Assembly (NCBI GenBank): GCA_902805975.1
Contig: CADCUT010000048.1
Coordinates: 1 to 46,616 of the forward strand
DNA: 46,616 bases
Direction: 5' to 3'
From: an uncultured Rubrobacteraceae bacterium
GTDB taxonomy: Bacteria > Actinomycetota > Rubrobacteria > Rubrobacterales > Rubrobacteraceae
Part shown: positions 17,168-24,722 of the stretch, piece after piece
Layout of the letters: each line of letters opens with the position of its first letter
Numbering within the stretch: the stretch's first letter is position 1
Program-made: the position numbers and the translations under genes
Notes under the pieces: generated by a model
What the model was told of the DNA's origin: nothing
What the model saw: the letters and a program-made list of their open reading frames with translations, nothing else
The model's database searches: none

Positions 17168-17616
17168 GCGGTCTCCGGGGAGGCGAGCGCCCTCTCGCAC
17201 CAGCCGCGGACCTCGGCGTTGACGGCCATGCCGTCCCAGTCCTCGGGGGCGTACCAGCCGACCCTCTCGGCGGAGAACTCGTCCCGAATCTCCGTCGAGC
17301 CTTTCGGCTTCGCGAAGTAGATCAGGTCTATGTGCTGGTGTCCGGGCCCGATGTCCTCTAGCTGCACCCCGGCCGGGCGGTGCAACTGAACCGGGTCCCC
17401 GACGTCTTCCCGCCTCTCCCCCATGAGCTCCACCTCGATGCCCGTCTCCTCAACCACCTCGCGCACGGCGGCCTCGTCTGGCAGCTCGTCGTGTTCGATG
17501 TGTCCGCCGGGCGGGAGCCACATGCCGAGCTTGCGGTGCCAGTGGAGGAGGACTTTGCCGTCCCGCACCACGAAGACCGCCACCGTGAAATGCCTGCCGT
17601 GTTCCCGCCAATCCAT
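17164..17616 (-). CDS. Nudix hydrolase
   Basis: A 150-residue Nudix-fold protein with the full Nudix box: GHIEHDE, then seven residues, then REVVEETGI. The box supplies the metal-binding glutamates for hydrolysis of a nucleoside-diphosphate-X substrate. The preceding WLPPGGH strand and a C-terminal WYAPEDWDG segment are typical. The substrate is not predictable. The gene is monocistronic and convergent with the zinc-ribbon gene. Confidence 0.9.
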   Translation of the reverse strand: MDWREHGRHFTVAVFVVRDGKVLLHWHRKLGMWLPPGGHIEHDELPDEAAVREVVEETGIEVELMGERREDVGDPVQLHRPAGVQLEDIGPGHQHIDLIYFAKPKGSTEIRDEFSAERVGWYAPEDWDGMAVNAEVRGWCERALASPETA

Positions 17617-17727
17617 CCCCGCAGGTTACACCAACCGTTCCGTCACGCCCGGTAGGACCCATCACACGATAGAGTGACGCCATCGGGTAGTTTGAGACTT
17701 GGAAGTATCCGCCAGAGGAGGTCGCGG

Positions 17728-18354
17728 TTGCCTGAGCTACCCAGGGGCGCTTTCGGGCGCATGGACGATACGCCGGACGAGGAGTTCTACAGGACGCCGA
17801 GGCTCGTCACCCACATAGACGATGGGGCCATAGCCGCCGTCACCCAGCTCTACCGGGAGCTGTTTCCGGCCGGTGGGGAGATCCTCGACCTCATGAGCAG
17901 TTGGATCAGCCACCTCCCACCCGAGGTCGAGTACGGCCGCGTGGTCGGCCTCGGCATGAACGAGACGGAGCTTCGCCGCAACGAGAGGCTCGACTCCCAC
18001 GTCGTCCAGAACCTGAACGAGAACCCGAGACTACCCTTCGGCGACGCGGAGTTCGACGGGTGCGGCATCTGCGTCTCCATCGACTACTTGACGCGGCCCG
18101 TCGAGGTCTTGCGCGAGGTCGGTAGGGTGCTCAAAGCGGGGTCTCCGGTCGTTATCTCCTTCTCGAATCGTTGCTTTCCGACCAAGGCGGTGGCCGTCTG
18201 GCATCAACTCGATGATCAGGGGCACATGCGCCTGGTCGAGGACTACCTCCGCGAGGCGGGCAACTGGGAAGGAATCCAGAGCCTTGACCGCAGCCCCCGC
18301 CGCCTGTTCAGCGACCCGCTCTACGCCGTCATCGGCAGGAAGACGGGATCGTAA
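17728..18354 (+). CDS. Class I SAM-dependent methyltransferase-like protein
   Basis: 208 residues from the TTG at 17728, chosen because GAGGAGGT lies 6 nt upstream. Motif I is divergent (EILDLMSSWISHLP, lacking GxGxG). VVGLGMNETELRRN fits the second strand with its acidic/polar ribose contact. DAEFDGCGICVSIDYLTRP is motif II and the VGRVLKAGSPVVISFSNRCFP region is motif III. Proteins of this type are annotated as methyltransferase type 11, with unknown substrate. A degenerate second copy of its C-terminus lies at 20833-20961, beyond the BCCT gene. Confidence 0.8.
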   Translation: MPELPRGAFGRMDDTPDEEFYRTPRLVTHIDDGAIAAVTQLYRELFPAGGEILDLMSSWISHLPPEVEYGRVVGLGMNETELRRNERLDSHVVQNLNENPRLPFGDAEFDGCGICVSIDYLTRPVEVLREVGRVLKAGSPVVISFSNRCFPTKAVAVWHQLDDQGHMRLVEDYLREAGNWEGIQSLDRSPRRLFSDPLYAVIGRKTGS

Positions 18355-18365
18355 GCGGGAGGTGA

Positions 18366-18397
18366 GGGAGCGGCCCGCGCCTGATCCGGCCGCTCCC
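18366..18397. terminator. Bidirectional stem-loop between convergent genes
   Basis: A perfect 10-bp stem (18366-18375 with 18388-18397) has a 12-nt loop. It lies between the convergent methyltransferase and BCCT transporter genes. No T-run flanks either side, so the terminator role is inferred from position. Confidence 0.55.
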
Positions 18398-18441
18398 ACC
18401 GGAGCCCGAGGGAACGATCCCGCGGCTCCGCCGGTTCCCGT

Positions 18442-20493
18442 CTAGCGGGTCGCTTCCGCGTTCAGGCGCATGAACTCCGCGTGCTGCTCGTACTGGTCCA
18501 GGACGTCGTCGATCAGCTGGCTGTGGGTGTAACCCATCACGTCGTAGCCCTGGCCGCCCTCCCGCAGGTGGACGTCCAGCCGGTAGTACCGGTCTCCCTC
18601 GCGCAGGGACGTGTCCCCGTACACCGGCATCAGGGCCTCGTGGGGCACGATCCGGTACTGGAACGGGGTCTCCTCGCCCATGTCCGCCAGGAGCTCCACG
18701 TAGGGGAGGCCGGTGCCGTCGTGGCCGTCTTCGTCCTGGCGCACCTCCGCCTCGATGCCGTGCCCGCGCAGCTCTTCGGCAACCTCGGCCATGGCCGGAT
18801 ACGCGACCCCGGAGAGAAACTCCGTGACGCGGTCCCGATCCGGGAAGCTCAAGCTGCGTCTCAGGCGCTGCTGCCAGGTCAGGGCGACCGTCCGGCCGCC
18901 TTGCGGGTGGTTGTGGCGTCCGGACAACTGCGCCGGCAGGCTGTAACGCTGGCTGTCCTCGCGGATGGCCTCCACGCGCAGGGCCTTGTACAGGCCGAAC
19001 ACCAGCAGGATCATCACGAACGCGAAGGGGAGGCCGAAGATGATCGTGGCGTTCTGGAGCGCCGTGATCCCGCCGACGATGAGCATGGCGAGGGTGAGCA
19101 GGCCGGTGGCGACGGCCCAGAAGATCCGGGTCCAGCTGGAGGCGTCGTCGCGCGGGGTCTTGCGGTAGGAGGTGAGGTTGCCCATCACCAGCGCGCCCGA
19201 GTCGGCCGAGGTGATGTAGAAGAGCAGCCCGATGACGGTGGCAAGGGAGGCGATCACCGGGAACGCCGGGTACTGCTGGAGCAGGGTGTAGAAGCCCTCC
19301 TGGGGCTGGTTCATCGCGATCTCGCCGAACCGCTCGTTCCCGCCCCTGATGAGCCCGATCGCGCTGTTGCCGAAGATGGAGACCCACATAAGCACGTACA
19401 GGAACGGGATGATGAGCGTCCCCGCGACGAACTGCCGGATCGTGCGCCCGCGCGAGATCCGGGCCAGGAACAGACCGACGAACGAGGCCCAGGCTATCCA
19501 CCACGCCCAGAAGAACAGCGTCCAGGCGTTCAGCCACGCCGTGGGCTGCTCGAAGGCGAACGTCTGCATGGTGAGCCCCGGGAAGCTGCCCACGTAGTCG
19601 CCGACGTTGAGCACGAACGCGTTCAGCAGGAAGGAGGTATCGCCGGTGACCAGGATAAAGCCCGCCAGCCCGAGCGCGAGCAGGACCGTAAGCTCGGACA
19701 ACCGGCGGATGCCCTTGTCAACGCCGGTGACCGCCGAGATCGTCGCCACGCCGACGGCGACCACCACGAGGCCGATCTGCGCGGCCAGGCCCTCGGGGAT
19801 TCCGAAGAGGAGCTTCAGCCCGAAGTTGAGCTGGACCACCCCGATACCAAGCGAGGTCGCGATGCCGAAGATCGTTCCGAGGACCGCGGCGAGGTCGACC
19901 GCGTGACCCAGGGGCCCGTAGATGCGATTGCCGAAGATGGGATACAGCGCCGACCGGATGCTCAAGGGCAGGTTCATCCTGAACGCGAAGTACGCCAGGG
20001 CTATCCCCATCAGCGAGTACATCCCCCAGCCGGTGATGCCGTAGTGAAAGAGGGTCCATACGGTCGCCTCTCTTGCCGCGTCCACCGTCTCGCCCCTGCC
20101 GACCGGCGGGGCGAGGTACTGGGTCACGGGCTCGGCCACCGCGAAGAACATAAGGTCCGTGCCGATGCCGGCGGCGAACAGCATCGCCGCCCAGGAGAAG
20201 ACGCTGAACTCGGGCTCGGAGTGCTCCGGCCCGAGCTTTACCTTGCCGTACCTGGAGAGCGCGAGAAAGACCACGAACACCAGAAAGGCCGTCGCGATCA
20301 GGATGTAGAACCAGCCGAACCACTCGGAGATCCAGCCGACCAGGATGCCGATCGTGGCGGCGGCGCCCTCCGGGGAGATCATCGCCCACACCGCGATCGC
20401 GAGGATGCACACCGAGGAGCCGTAGAAGACTACCGGGTTGATGCGGGTACCCGGCTCAGCCCTCTCCGGCTCGGTCTCTCTCGTTTCGGTCAT
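18442..20493 (-). CDS. betT: BCCT family betaine/choline transporter, BetT type
   Basis: Uptake of quaternary ammonium osmolytes such as choline or glycine betaine. The 683 residues contain 12 hydrophobic helices (about 20-520) and a long hydrophilic C-terminal domain (about 520-683), as in BetT rather than BetP. FAAGIGTDLMFFAVAEP matches the BetT-type glycine motif, in which an Asp follows the glycines. FFWAWWIAWASFVGLFLARISRGRT is the BCCT signature with the Trp-rich substrate box. Three acidic clusters in the tail could sense osmolarity. The substrate is not settled by sequence alone. No choline oxidase genes are adjacent. Confidence 0.92.
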   Translation of the reverse strand: MTETRETEPERAEPGTRINPVVFYGSSVCILAIAVWAMISPEGAAATIGILVGWISEWFGWFYILIATAFLVFVVFLALSRYGKVKLGPEHSEPEFSVFSWAAMLFAAGIGTDLMFFAVAEPVTQYLAPPVGRGETVDAAREATVWTLFHYGITGWGMYSLMGIALAYFAFRMNLPLSIRSALYPIFGNRIYGPLGHAVDLAAVLGTIFGIATSLGIGVVQLNFGLKLLFGIPEGLAAQIGLVVVAVGVATISAVTGVDKGIRRLSELTVLLALGLAGFILVTGDTSFLLNAFVLNVGDYVGSFPGLTMQTFAFEQPTAWLNAWTLFFWAWWIAWASFVGLFLARISRGRTIRQFVAGTLIIPFLYVLMWVSIFGNSAIGLIRGGNERFGEIAMNQPQEGFYTLLQQYPAFPVIASLATVIGLLFYITSADSGALVMGNLTSYRKTPRDDASSWTRIFWAVATGLLTLAMLIVGGITALQNATIIFGLPFAFVMILLVFGLYKALRVEAIREDSQRYSLPAQLSGRHNHPQGGRTVALTWQQRLRRSLSFPDRDRVTEFLSGVAYPAMAEVAEELRGHGIEAEVRQDEDGHDGTGLPYVELLADMGEETPFQYRIVPHEALMPVYGDTSLREGDRYYRLDVHLREGGQGYDVMGYTHSQLIDDVLDQYEQHAEFMRLNAEATR

Positions 20494-20832
20494 TCGGTCG
20501 TCCCCCTGTCGCTCCGTTGCCCCAGGTTACCCAATAAACCCAGCGAGTGGTCGTCGAGATTGGGTAGTTAAGCACATCTAGCCTCACGGCGGCAGTCCTG
20601 GCGACGCACGCAGCCTCGACCGCAGCCAACGTCGCCGCTTCTCCGAATCGCTCTACTTCGCGTCTCTGTCCGAGAGTGCCGGTCCGTGCGAGGACAGCCT
20701 GACCCGCGAGGTCTAGCCTTAAGGTTAGTTCCGCCGTCGGCCCGCGGGCCAACCCTGCGGCCAGCGAGACGCCCAACGACAACCTGCCGGCCTCGTCGGG
20801 TGGAGTGGCATTGAAACTGCTGCTTCCGGATC
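20494..20832. other. Stretch upstream of the BCCT gene with no intact gene
   Basis: Only short open frames are present. A minus-strand frame (about 20560-20780) is Ala/Leu/Arg-rich and could be a coding relic, but I recognise no family. Together with the methyltransferase relic that follows, this looks like a decayed segment. The BCCT promoter should lie just upstream of 20493 but no clear hexamers stand out. Confidence 0.4.
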
Positions 20833-20961
20833 ATGGCGGTCGATGTCTGGCACCGGCTGGGCGACGAGGGCTACGTGCGCCTGGTCGAGGGTTGCCCGGA
20901 GGGCGCGGGCAACTTCCGCGACCCGCTCTATGCGGAGGTCGGGGAGGCCGCCGGGTCGTAA
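20833..20961 (+). pseudogene. Methyltransferase C-terminal fragment (duplicate of 17728-18354)
   Basis: 42 codons reading AVDVWHRLGDEGYVRLVEG and ending RDPLYAEVGEAAGS. This aligns with the last part of the intact methyltransferase (AVAVWHQLDDQGHMRLVED ... SDPLYAVIGRKTGS), with an internal deletion of about 13 residues. No upstream part of the domain is present. It is a decayed second copy on the far side of the BCCT transporter. Confidence 0.7.
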
Positions 20962-21013
20962 CGGGAGGGGCTGCCGGGGTAGACTTGTTCGGCAGGCTGA
21001 GATAGGAGCAAGA

Positions 21014-21184
21014 GTGAACATCAAACAGGCCAACGGCATCGGCCGCATCCACGTCGCCAAACCCGGGTTCAAGGAGACGTACTGCCGCAGGCCCATAAAT
21101 GAAGAGGACTGGGTCACAACCTCCAAGGAGGCCAACTGTACCGGCTGCGCCCGGGCCGGGGCGCCGCGGCCGGACCAGAAGTAG
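21014..21184 (+). CDS. Small cysteine-containing protein, unknown function
   Basis: 56 residues from a GTG at 21014 with AGGAG 4 nt upstream. The composition RIHVAKPG, then TYCRRP, then ANCTGCARAG is a His-Cys-CxxC pattern that could bind a metal, as in other tiny His/Cys proteins of high-GC bacteria. The longer in-frame extension upstream is antisense-like filler and is rejected because of the Shine-Dalgarno. No partner is evident. Confidence 0.6.
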   Translation: MNIKQANGIGRIHVAKPGFKETYCRRPINEEDWVTTSKEANCTGCARAGAPRPDQK

Positions 21185-21300
21185 GGCCCGCCGCGCCTGT
21201 AAGGGCCCGGCTACGTGAACTGTAAGACAGGACGGAACCCCTCCACCGGGCAATATTGGGGCGGTAATCTGCAACGAGCGCTTACAGGAGGCGTACGACG

Positions 21301-21864
21301 ATGGCGAAGCAGGACTACGAGGAGAAATACACGCACCCGGATCTTCGAGAGAAGATCAAAGAAGAGATCAAAGCTTCAGACAAGGGCGGCGAGAAGGGCC
21401 AGTGGAGCGCCCGCAAGTCCCAGCTGCTGACCCAGGAATACGAGAAGCAGGGCGGCGGCTACAAGGGCGAGAAAGGCCAGTCCCAGAAGGACCTCCAGAA
21501 GTGGACCGAGGAGGAGTGGCAGACCAAAGAGGGCGACGCCAACGCCCGCAAGGACGGCGAGACCCAGCGCTACCTCCCGAAGAAGGCCTGGGAGAACATG
21601 AGCGAGGAGGAGAAGGAGCAGACGGACAAGAAGAAGCGCGAGGGCTCCAAGAAAGGCCGGCAGCACGTCTCCAACACAGACGAGGCCAAGCAGGCGCGCA
21701 AAGACGCCGAGGTGCCCCTCAACAACTACGACGACCTCAACGTCGATGAGATCGAGAAGAAGATTCAGGGCCTCTCGAAGGACGACATCCAGGCCGTCCG
21801 CGACTACGAGAAGAACAACAAGAACCGCAAGACCTTGCTCGAGACGCTCGAGGCCAGGTCCTAA
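21301..21864 (+). CDS. DUF5872-type protein with a C-terminal YDDL helical module
   Basis: 187 residues, extremely rich in Lys and Glu and probably soluble or DNA-associated. The N-terminal part (about 1-125) follows the DUF5872 pattern (KYTHPDLREKIKEEIKASDKG, QWSARKSQLL, YLPKKAWENMS, GSKKGRQHVSNT). The C-terminal part (about 138-187) is an actinobacterial helical module, PLNNYDDLNVDEIEKKI to VRDYEKNNKNRKTLLE, usually found in other contexts. AGGAGG precedes the ATG by 9 nt. The function is unknown; the small, charged character resembles stress or nucleoid proteins. Confidence 0.75.
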   Translation: MAKQDYEEKYTHPDLREKIKEEIKASDKGGEKGQWSARKSQLLTQEYEKQGGGYKGEKGQSQKDLQKWTEEEWQTKEGDANARKDGETQRYLPKKAWENMSEEEKEQTDKKKREGSKKGRQHVSNTDEAKQARKDAEVPLNNYDDLNVDEIEKKIQGLSKDDIQAVRDYEKNNKNRKTLLETLEARS

Positions 21865-21946
21865 GGGCCTTCCTCCAAACCGTTACCATCCCCTCGTCCC
21901 CGGGTAAACTGGGGGGGGCTGACGTGCGCGGCGGGAGGACGATGAC

Positions 21947-22945
21947 GTGCAGATTCCAGGCAAGAAGCTAATCGAGAAGGCCGAAGCGAAGGGCAACGAG
22001 GTCGCTATCCCGAAGACGGAGCGGCTCGGGCTCGTCGAGTTCTTCAAGCTGACCTTCAAGGAGGTCGGCGAGGACCACGTCGCCGCGTTCGCGGGCAACC
22101 TCACCTACAAGGCGCTCTTCGCCCTCTTCCCGTTCTTCACCCTCGTGCTCTCGCTGCTCGGGCTCTTCAACGCCACGAACCTCGTAACCGACATGATCGA
22201 CTATCTCGAAGGCGTGCTCTCGGGACCGGCCGTAAGGCTCATCGAACAGCAACTCATCCCGCTCACCAAGAGCCAGGCCGGGAGCGCGTTCACGTTCGGG
22301 GCGATCATCTCCATCGCGCTCGCCCTCTGGGGCGTCTCCGGGGCGTTCCGCTCCATCATGGAGGCTATGAACGTGATGTACGAGGTCGAGGAGGACCGGC
22401 CGGCCTGGAAGATGTACGGTATCTCGATCTTTATCTCGCTCGCGGTCGTCGTTCTGATGCTGACGGCCTTCGGTATCGTCATCTTCGGGGGGTCCGTCGG
22501 CGGCGGTATAGCGGGGTTTATTGGGCTCGAGGGCGCCTTTACGACCGTCTGGACCATCGTGCAGTGGCCCATAGTCGCGTGCATCGTGCTGTTCACGTTC
22601 GCGATCATCTACTTTTTCGCGCCGGCGGCCAAGCAGAAGTTCCGCTGGATCAGCCCCGGCGCCTTCCTCGCGTTCGCTTTCTGGTTGCTGTTCTCGCTCC
22701 TCTTCTCGTTCTACGTCGGCGCGTCGGGCTCTTTCGCCACGTACGGCTCGCTGGCGGGCGTCATCATCCTGATGCTCTACATCTACTACACGTCTTTCAT
22801 AATGCTGCTCGGGGCGGAGATGAACCAGGTGATCGAATGGCACATCCCGGGCGGCAAGGACGAGGGCGAGAAGATCCCGGAGGAGGACCGCAAACCGGAC
22901 GCCCGCCGACTCGCCCGCGCCAAGAACGAGGAGGAGGGCGCCTGA
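21947..22945 (+). CDS. YihY/virulence factor BrkB family membrane protein
   Basis: A 332-residue inner-membrane protein with six hydrophobic segments between about residues 50 and 300. It has the family motifs LTYKALFALFPFFTLVLSLLG, ALWGVSGAFRSIMEAMNVMYEVEEDRP and YIYYTSFIMLLGAEMNQV. Older annotations call it RNase BN, which is wrong for this fold; the role is unknown, possibly transport. The GTG start has GGAGGA 7 nt upstream. The acidic C-terminal tail is cytoplasmic by prediction. It is followed by the DUF429 gene after 16 nt, so the two are likely an operon. Confidence 0.9.
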   Translation: MQIPGKKLIEKAEAKGNEVAIPKTERLGLVEFFKLTFKEVGEDHVAAFAGNLTYKALFALFPFFTLVLSLLGLFNATNLVTDMIDYLEGVLSGPAVRLIEQQLIPLTKSQAGSAFTFGAIISIALALWGVSGAFRSIMEAMNVMYEVEEDRPAWKMYGISIFISLAVVVLMLTAFGIVIFGGSVGGGIAGFIGLEGAFTTVWTIVQWPIVACIVLFTFAIIYFFAPAAKQKFRWISPGAFLAFAFWLLFSLLFSFYVGASGSFATYGSLAGVIILMLYIYYTSFIMLLGAEMNQVIEWHIPGGKDEGEKIPEEDRKPDARRLARAKNEEEGA

Positions 22946-22961
22946 AGCCAGCCCCTTCGGC

Positions 22962-23789
22962 TTGAAGGTCTACGGCCTGGACTTCACCAGCGCCCCCGCC
23001 CGCCGCAAACCCCTCGTCGCCCTCCGCTGCACCCTGGAAGAAGGTACGCTCCGGTTGGAAGACGCCGATACGCTAACGAACTTCGAGGAGTTCGAGGCCT
23101 GGCTGGAGACCCCGGGTCCGTGGGTGTGCGGGATGGACTTCCCGTTCGGCCAGCCGCGAGACTTGGTCAAGGCCATGGGATGGCGCGGAGACTGGTCCGG
23201 CTACGTCGATGAGGTCGCCAGGCTCGGCAAGGAGGGGTTCGAGGGGGCCGTAAAGGCGGACATGGCGTCGCGGCCCTACGGGGAGAAGTGGCGCTACCGG
23301 CTGGCGGACCGGCGCAGCGGCTCGAGCAGCGCGATGATGCTCTTCCGGGTGCCGGTCGGCAAGATGTTCTTCCAGGGCGCCCCGCGCCTCCTCCGCTCCG
23401 GCGTCGCCGTCGAGCCTTGCCGACCGAACGGGGACCCCCGCGTCGCCGTCGAGGCCTACCCCGCCGTCGTCGCCCGCCGTTTCCTGGGCCGCGAACCCTA
23501 CAAGCGCGACGCGGTTCCCGACACGCCCGGGAGGATGGCCGCGCGAGAAAAGCTCGTCGCGGGGCTCCGCTCGGATGCCGTGCGCGGGGCGTACGGCTTC
23601 GGGGTGAGCATGGGCCGCCGGTGGCGGGAGCGGTTCGTCGAGGAGCCAGGGGCCGACGCGCTCGACTCGCTCCTCTGCGCGATCCAGGCCGCCTGGGCGT
23701 ACACGCGGCGGGAAGACGGCTGGGGCGTGCCGCCGGAGTGCGACCGGAACGAGGGTTGGATCGTGGACCCGGCCCTCCTGGAGTCGTAG
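22962..23789 (+). CDS. DUF429 domain protein (RNase H-like fold)
   Basis: 275 residues. The DUF429 signature is visible: VYGLDFTSAP at the N-terminus (acidic catalytic-type residue after the first strand), GMDFPFGQP in the second motif and VEAYPAVVARRFLG followed by the late ADALDSLLCAIQAAWAY helix carrying a further Asp. The family is predicted to have an RNase H-like nuclease fold, but no substrate is known. The TTG start at 22962 is used. The stop codon is the first base triplet of repeat element C. Confidence 0.85.
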   Translation: MKVYGLDFTSAPARRKPLVALRCTLEEGTLRLEDADTLTNFEEFEAWLETPGPWVCGMDFPFGQPRDLVKAMGWRGDWSGYVDEVARLGKEGFEGAVKADMASRPYGEKWRYRLADRRSGSSSAMMLFRVPVGKMFFQGAPRLLRSGVAVEPCRPNGDPRVAVEAYPAVVARRFLGREPYKRDAVPDTPGRMAAREKLVAGLRSDAVRGAYGFGVSMGRRWRERFVEEPGADALDSLLCAIQAAWAYTRREDGWGVPPECDRNEGWIVDPALLES

Positions 23790-24020
23790 GTTTCAGGCAT
23801 CAGGTTTCAGGGGTGATCGGCTCCAGCTCATGGCCCAAACCTATCGGCGCGGCCTATCGGCGCCACAACCGCCCATAAAGGCTTCAGGAGAGACTCCCCG
23901 CAAGCGCGATGGTCGCCGCCCCGAGGTCCTCTGGCGAGGGGAACCTGCACCCGCAAACCCCGCTGTAAAACCTCAAAACCTGTAGCCTGATGCCTGATAC
24001 CTGTGGCCTGAAACCTCACA
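23787..24020. repeat. Heptad-arm inverted repeat element C (DUF429 stop to HD-domain gene)
   Basis: The left arm begins at the DUF429 stop codon (TAG, 23787-23789) and continues with TTTCAGG, CATCAGG and TTTCAGG to 23811. The right arm (23971-24020) is longer, about seven units, the inverted complement of TTTTGAGG, CTACAGG, CATCAGG, TATCAGG, CCACAGG, TTTCAGG and TGTGAGG. It ends right before the GGAG Shine-Dalgarno of the next gene. The arms differ in length, so several pairing registers are possible. The spacer has no gene. Confidence 0.8.
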
Positions 24021-24033
24021 CCTGGAGACCACA

Positions 24034-24609
24034 TTGCCCTACACAGAGAGATTCGAGGACGCCTTCCTCTACGCGGCCCGCCTGCACCGGGACCAGACCC
24101 GCAAGGGCACCGGCGTACCCTACGTCACCCACCTGCTCGCGGTCGCCGCCATCGTCGGCGAGAACGGCGGGACGGAGGACGAGATCATAGCCGCCCTCCT
24201 CCACGACGCCCCGGAGGACGCGGGGGGCGAGGCGCGTCTCGACGAGATCCGGGCGCGTTACGGGGATGCGGTGGCCGACATCGTCGCCGGCTGCACGGAC
24301 ACCTACGAGGACCCGAAGCCGCCCTGGCGCGCCCGCAAGGAGGCGTACCTCGACCACCTCGCCGGGGCCTCGGCCCCCGTGCGCCTCGTCTCCGCGGCCG
24401 ACAAGCTCCACAACGCCCGCTCCGTCCTCGCCGACTACAGAACCCTCGGGGAAGACCTCTGGGGCCGCTTCAACGGCGGCAGGGACGGCACACTCTGGTA
24501 CTACCGGGCCTTCGCTGACGCGCTGTCGGGTGACGGCCCGGTCGCGGACGAACTCGACCGCGTGGTCGCCGAACTCGAACGCCTCGCGGACGGCCATCGG
24601 GTCCCGTAA
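24034..24609 (+). CDS. HD-domain hydrolase resembling a small alarmone hydrolase
   Basis: 191 residues with the HD phosphohydrolase layout of the RelA/SpoT hydrolase domain. Metal ligands appear as His33 (THLLAV), His57-Asp58 with Glu61-Asp62 (LLHDAPED, the HDxxED motif) and Asp123 (SAADKLHNARSV). The length matches stand-alone MESH1-type enzymes that hydrolyse (p)ppGpp or NADPH; no synthetase or regulatory domain is attached. The TTG start has GGAG 7 nt upstream, touching the end of repeat element C. The substrate is inferred from motifs only. Confidence 0.85.
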   Translation: MPYTERFEDAFLYAARLHRDQTRKGTGVPYVTHLLAVAAIVGENGGTEDEIIAALLHDAPEDAGGEARLDEIRARYGDAVADIVAGCTDTYEDPKPPWRARKEAYLDHLAGASAPVRLVSAADKLHNARSVLADYRTLGEDLWGRFNGGRDGTLWYYRAFADALSGDGPVADELDRVVAELERLADGHRVP

Positions 24610-24722
24610 CGGGCCCGCGCGAACCGGCGCCGCGCTCGGCATCGGCGAGAGACGCCCCGATGAGGATGAAGGTTCGTCGGGAGCGGGTTTGAGGCCCGCC
24701 CCAGCGGCTCGGCGGGCGGCGG

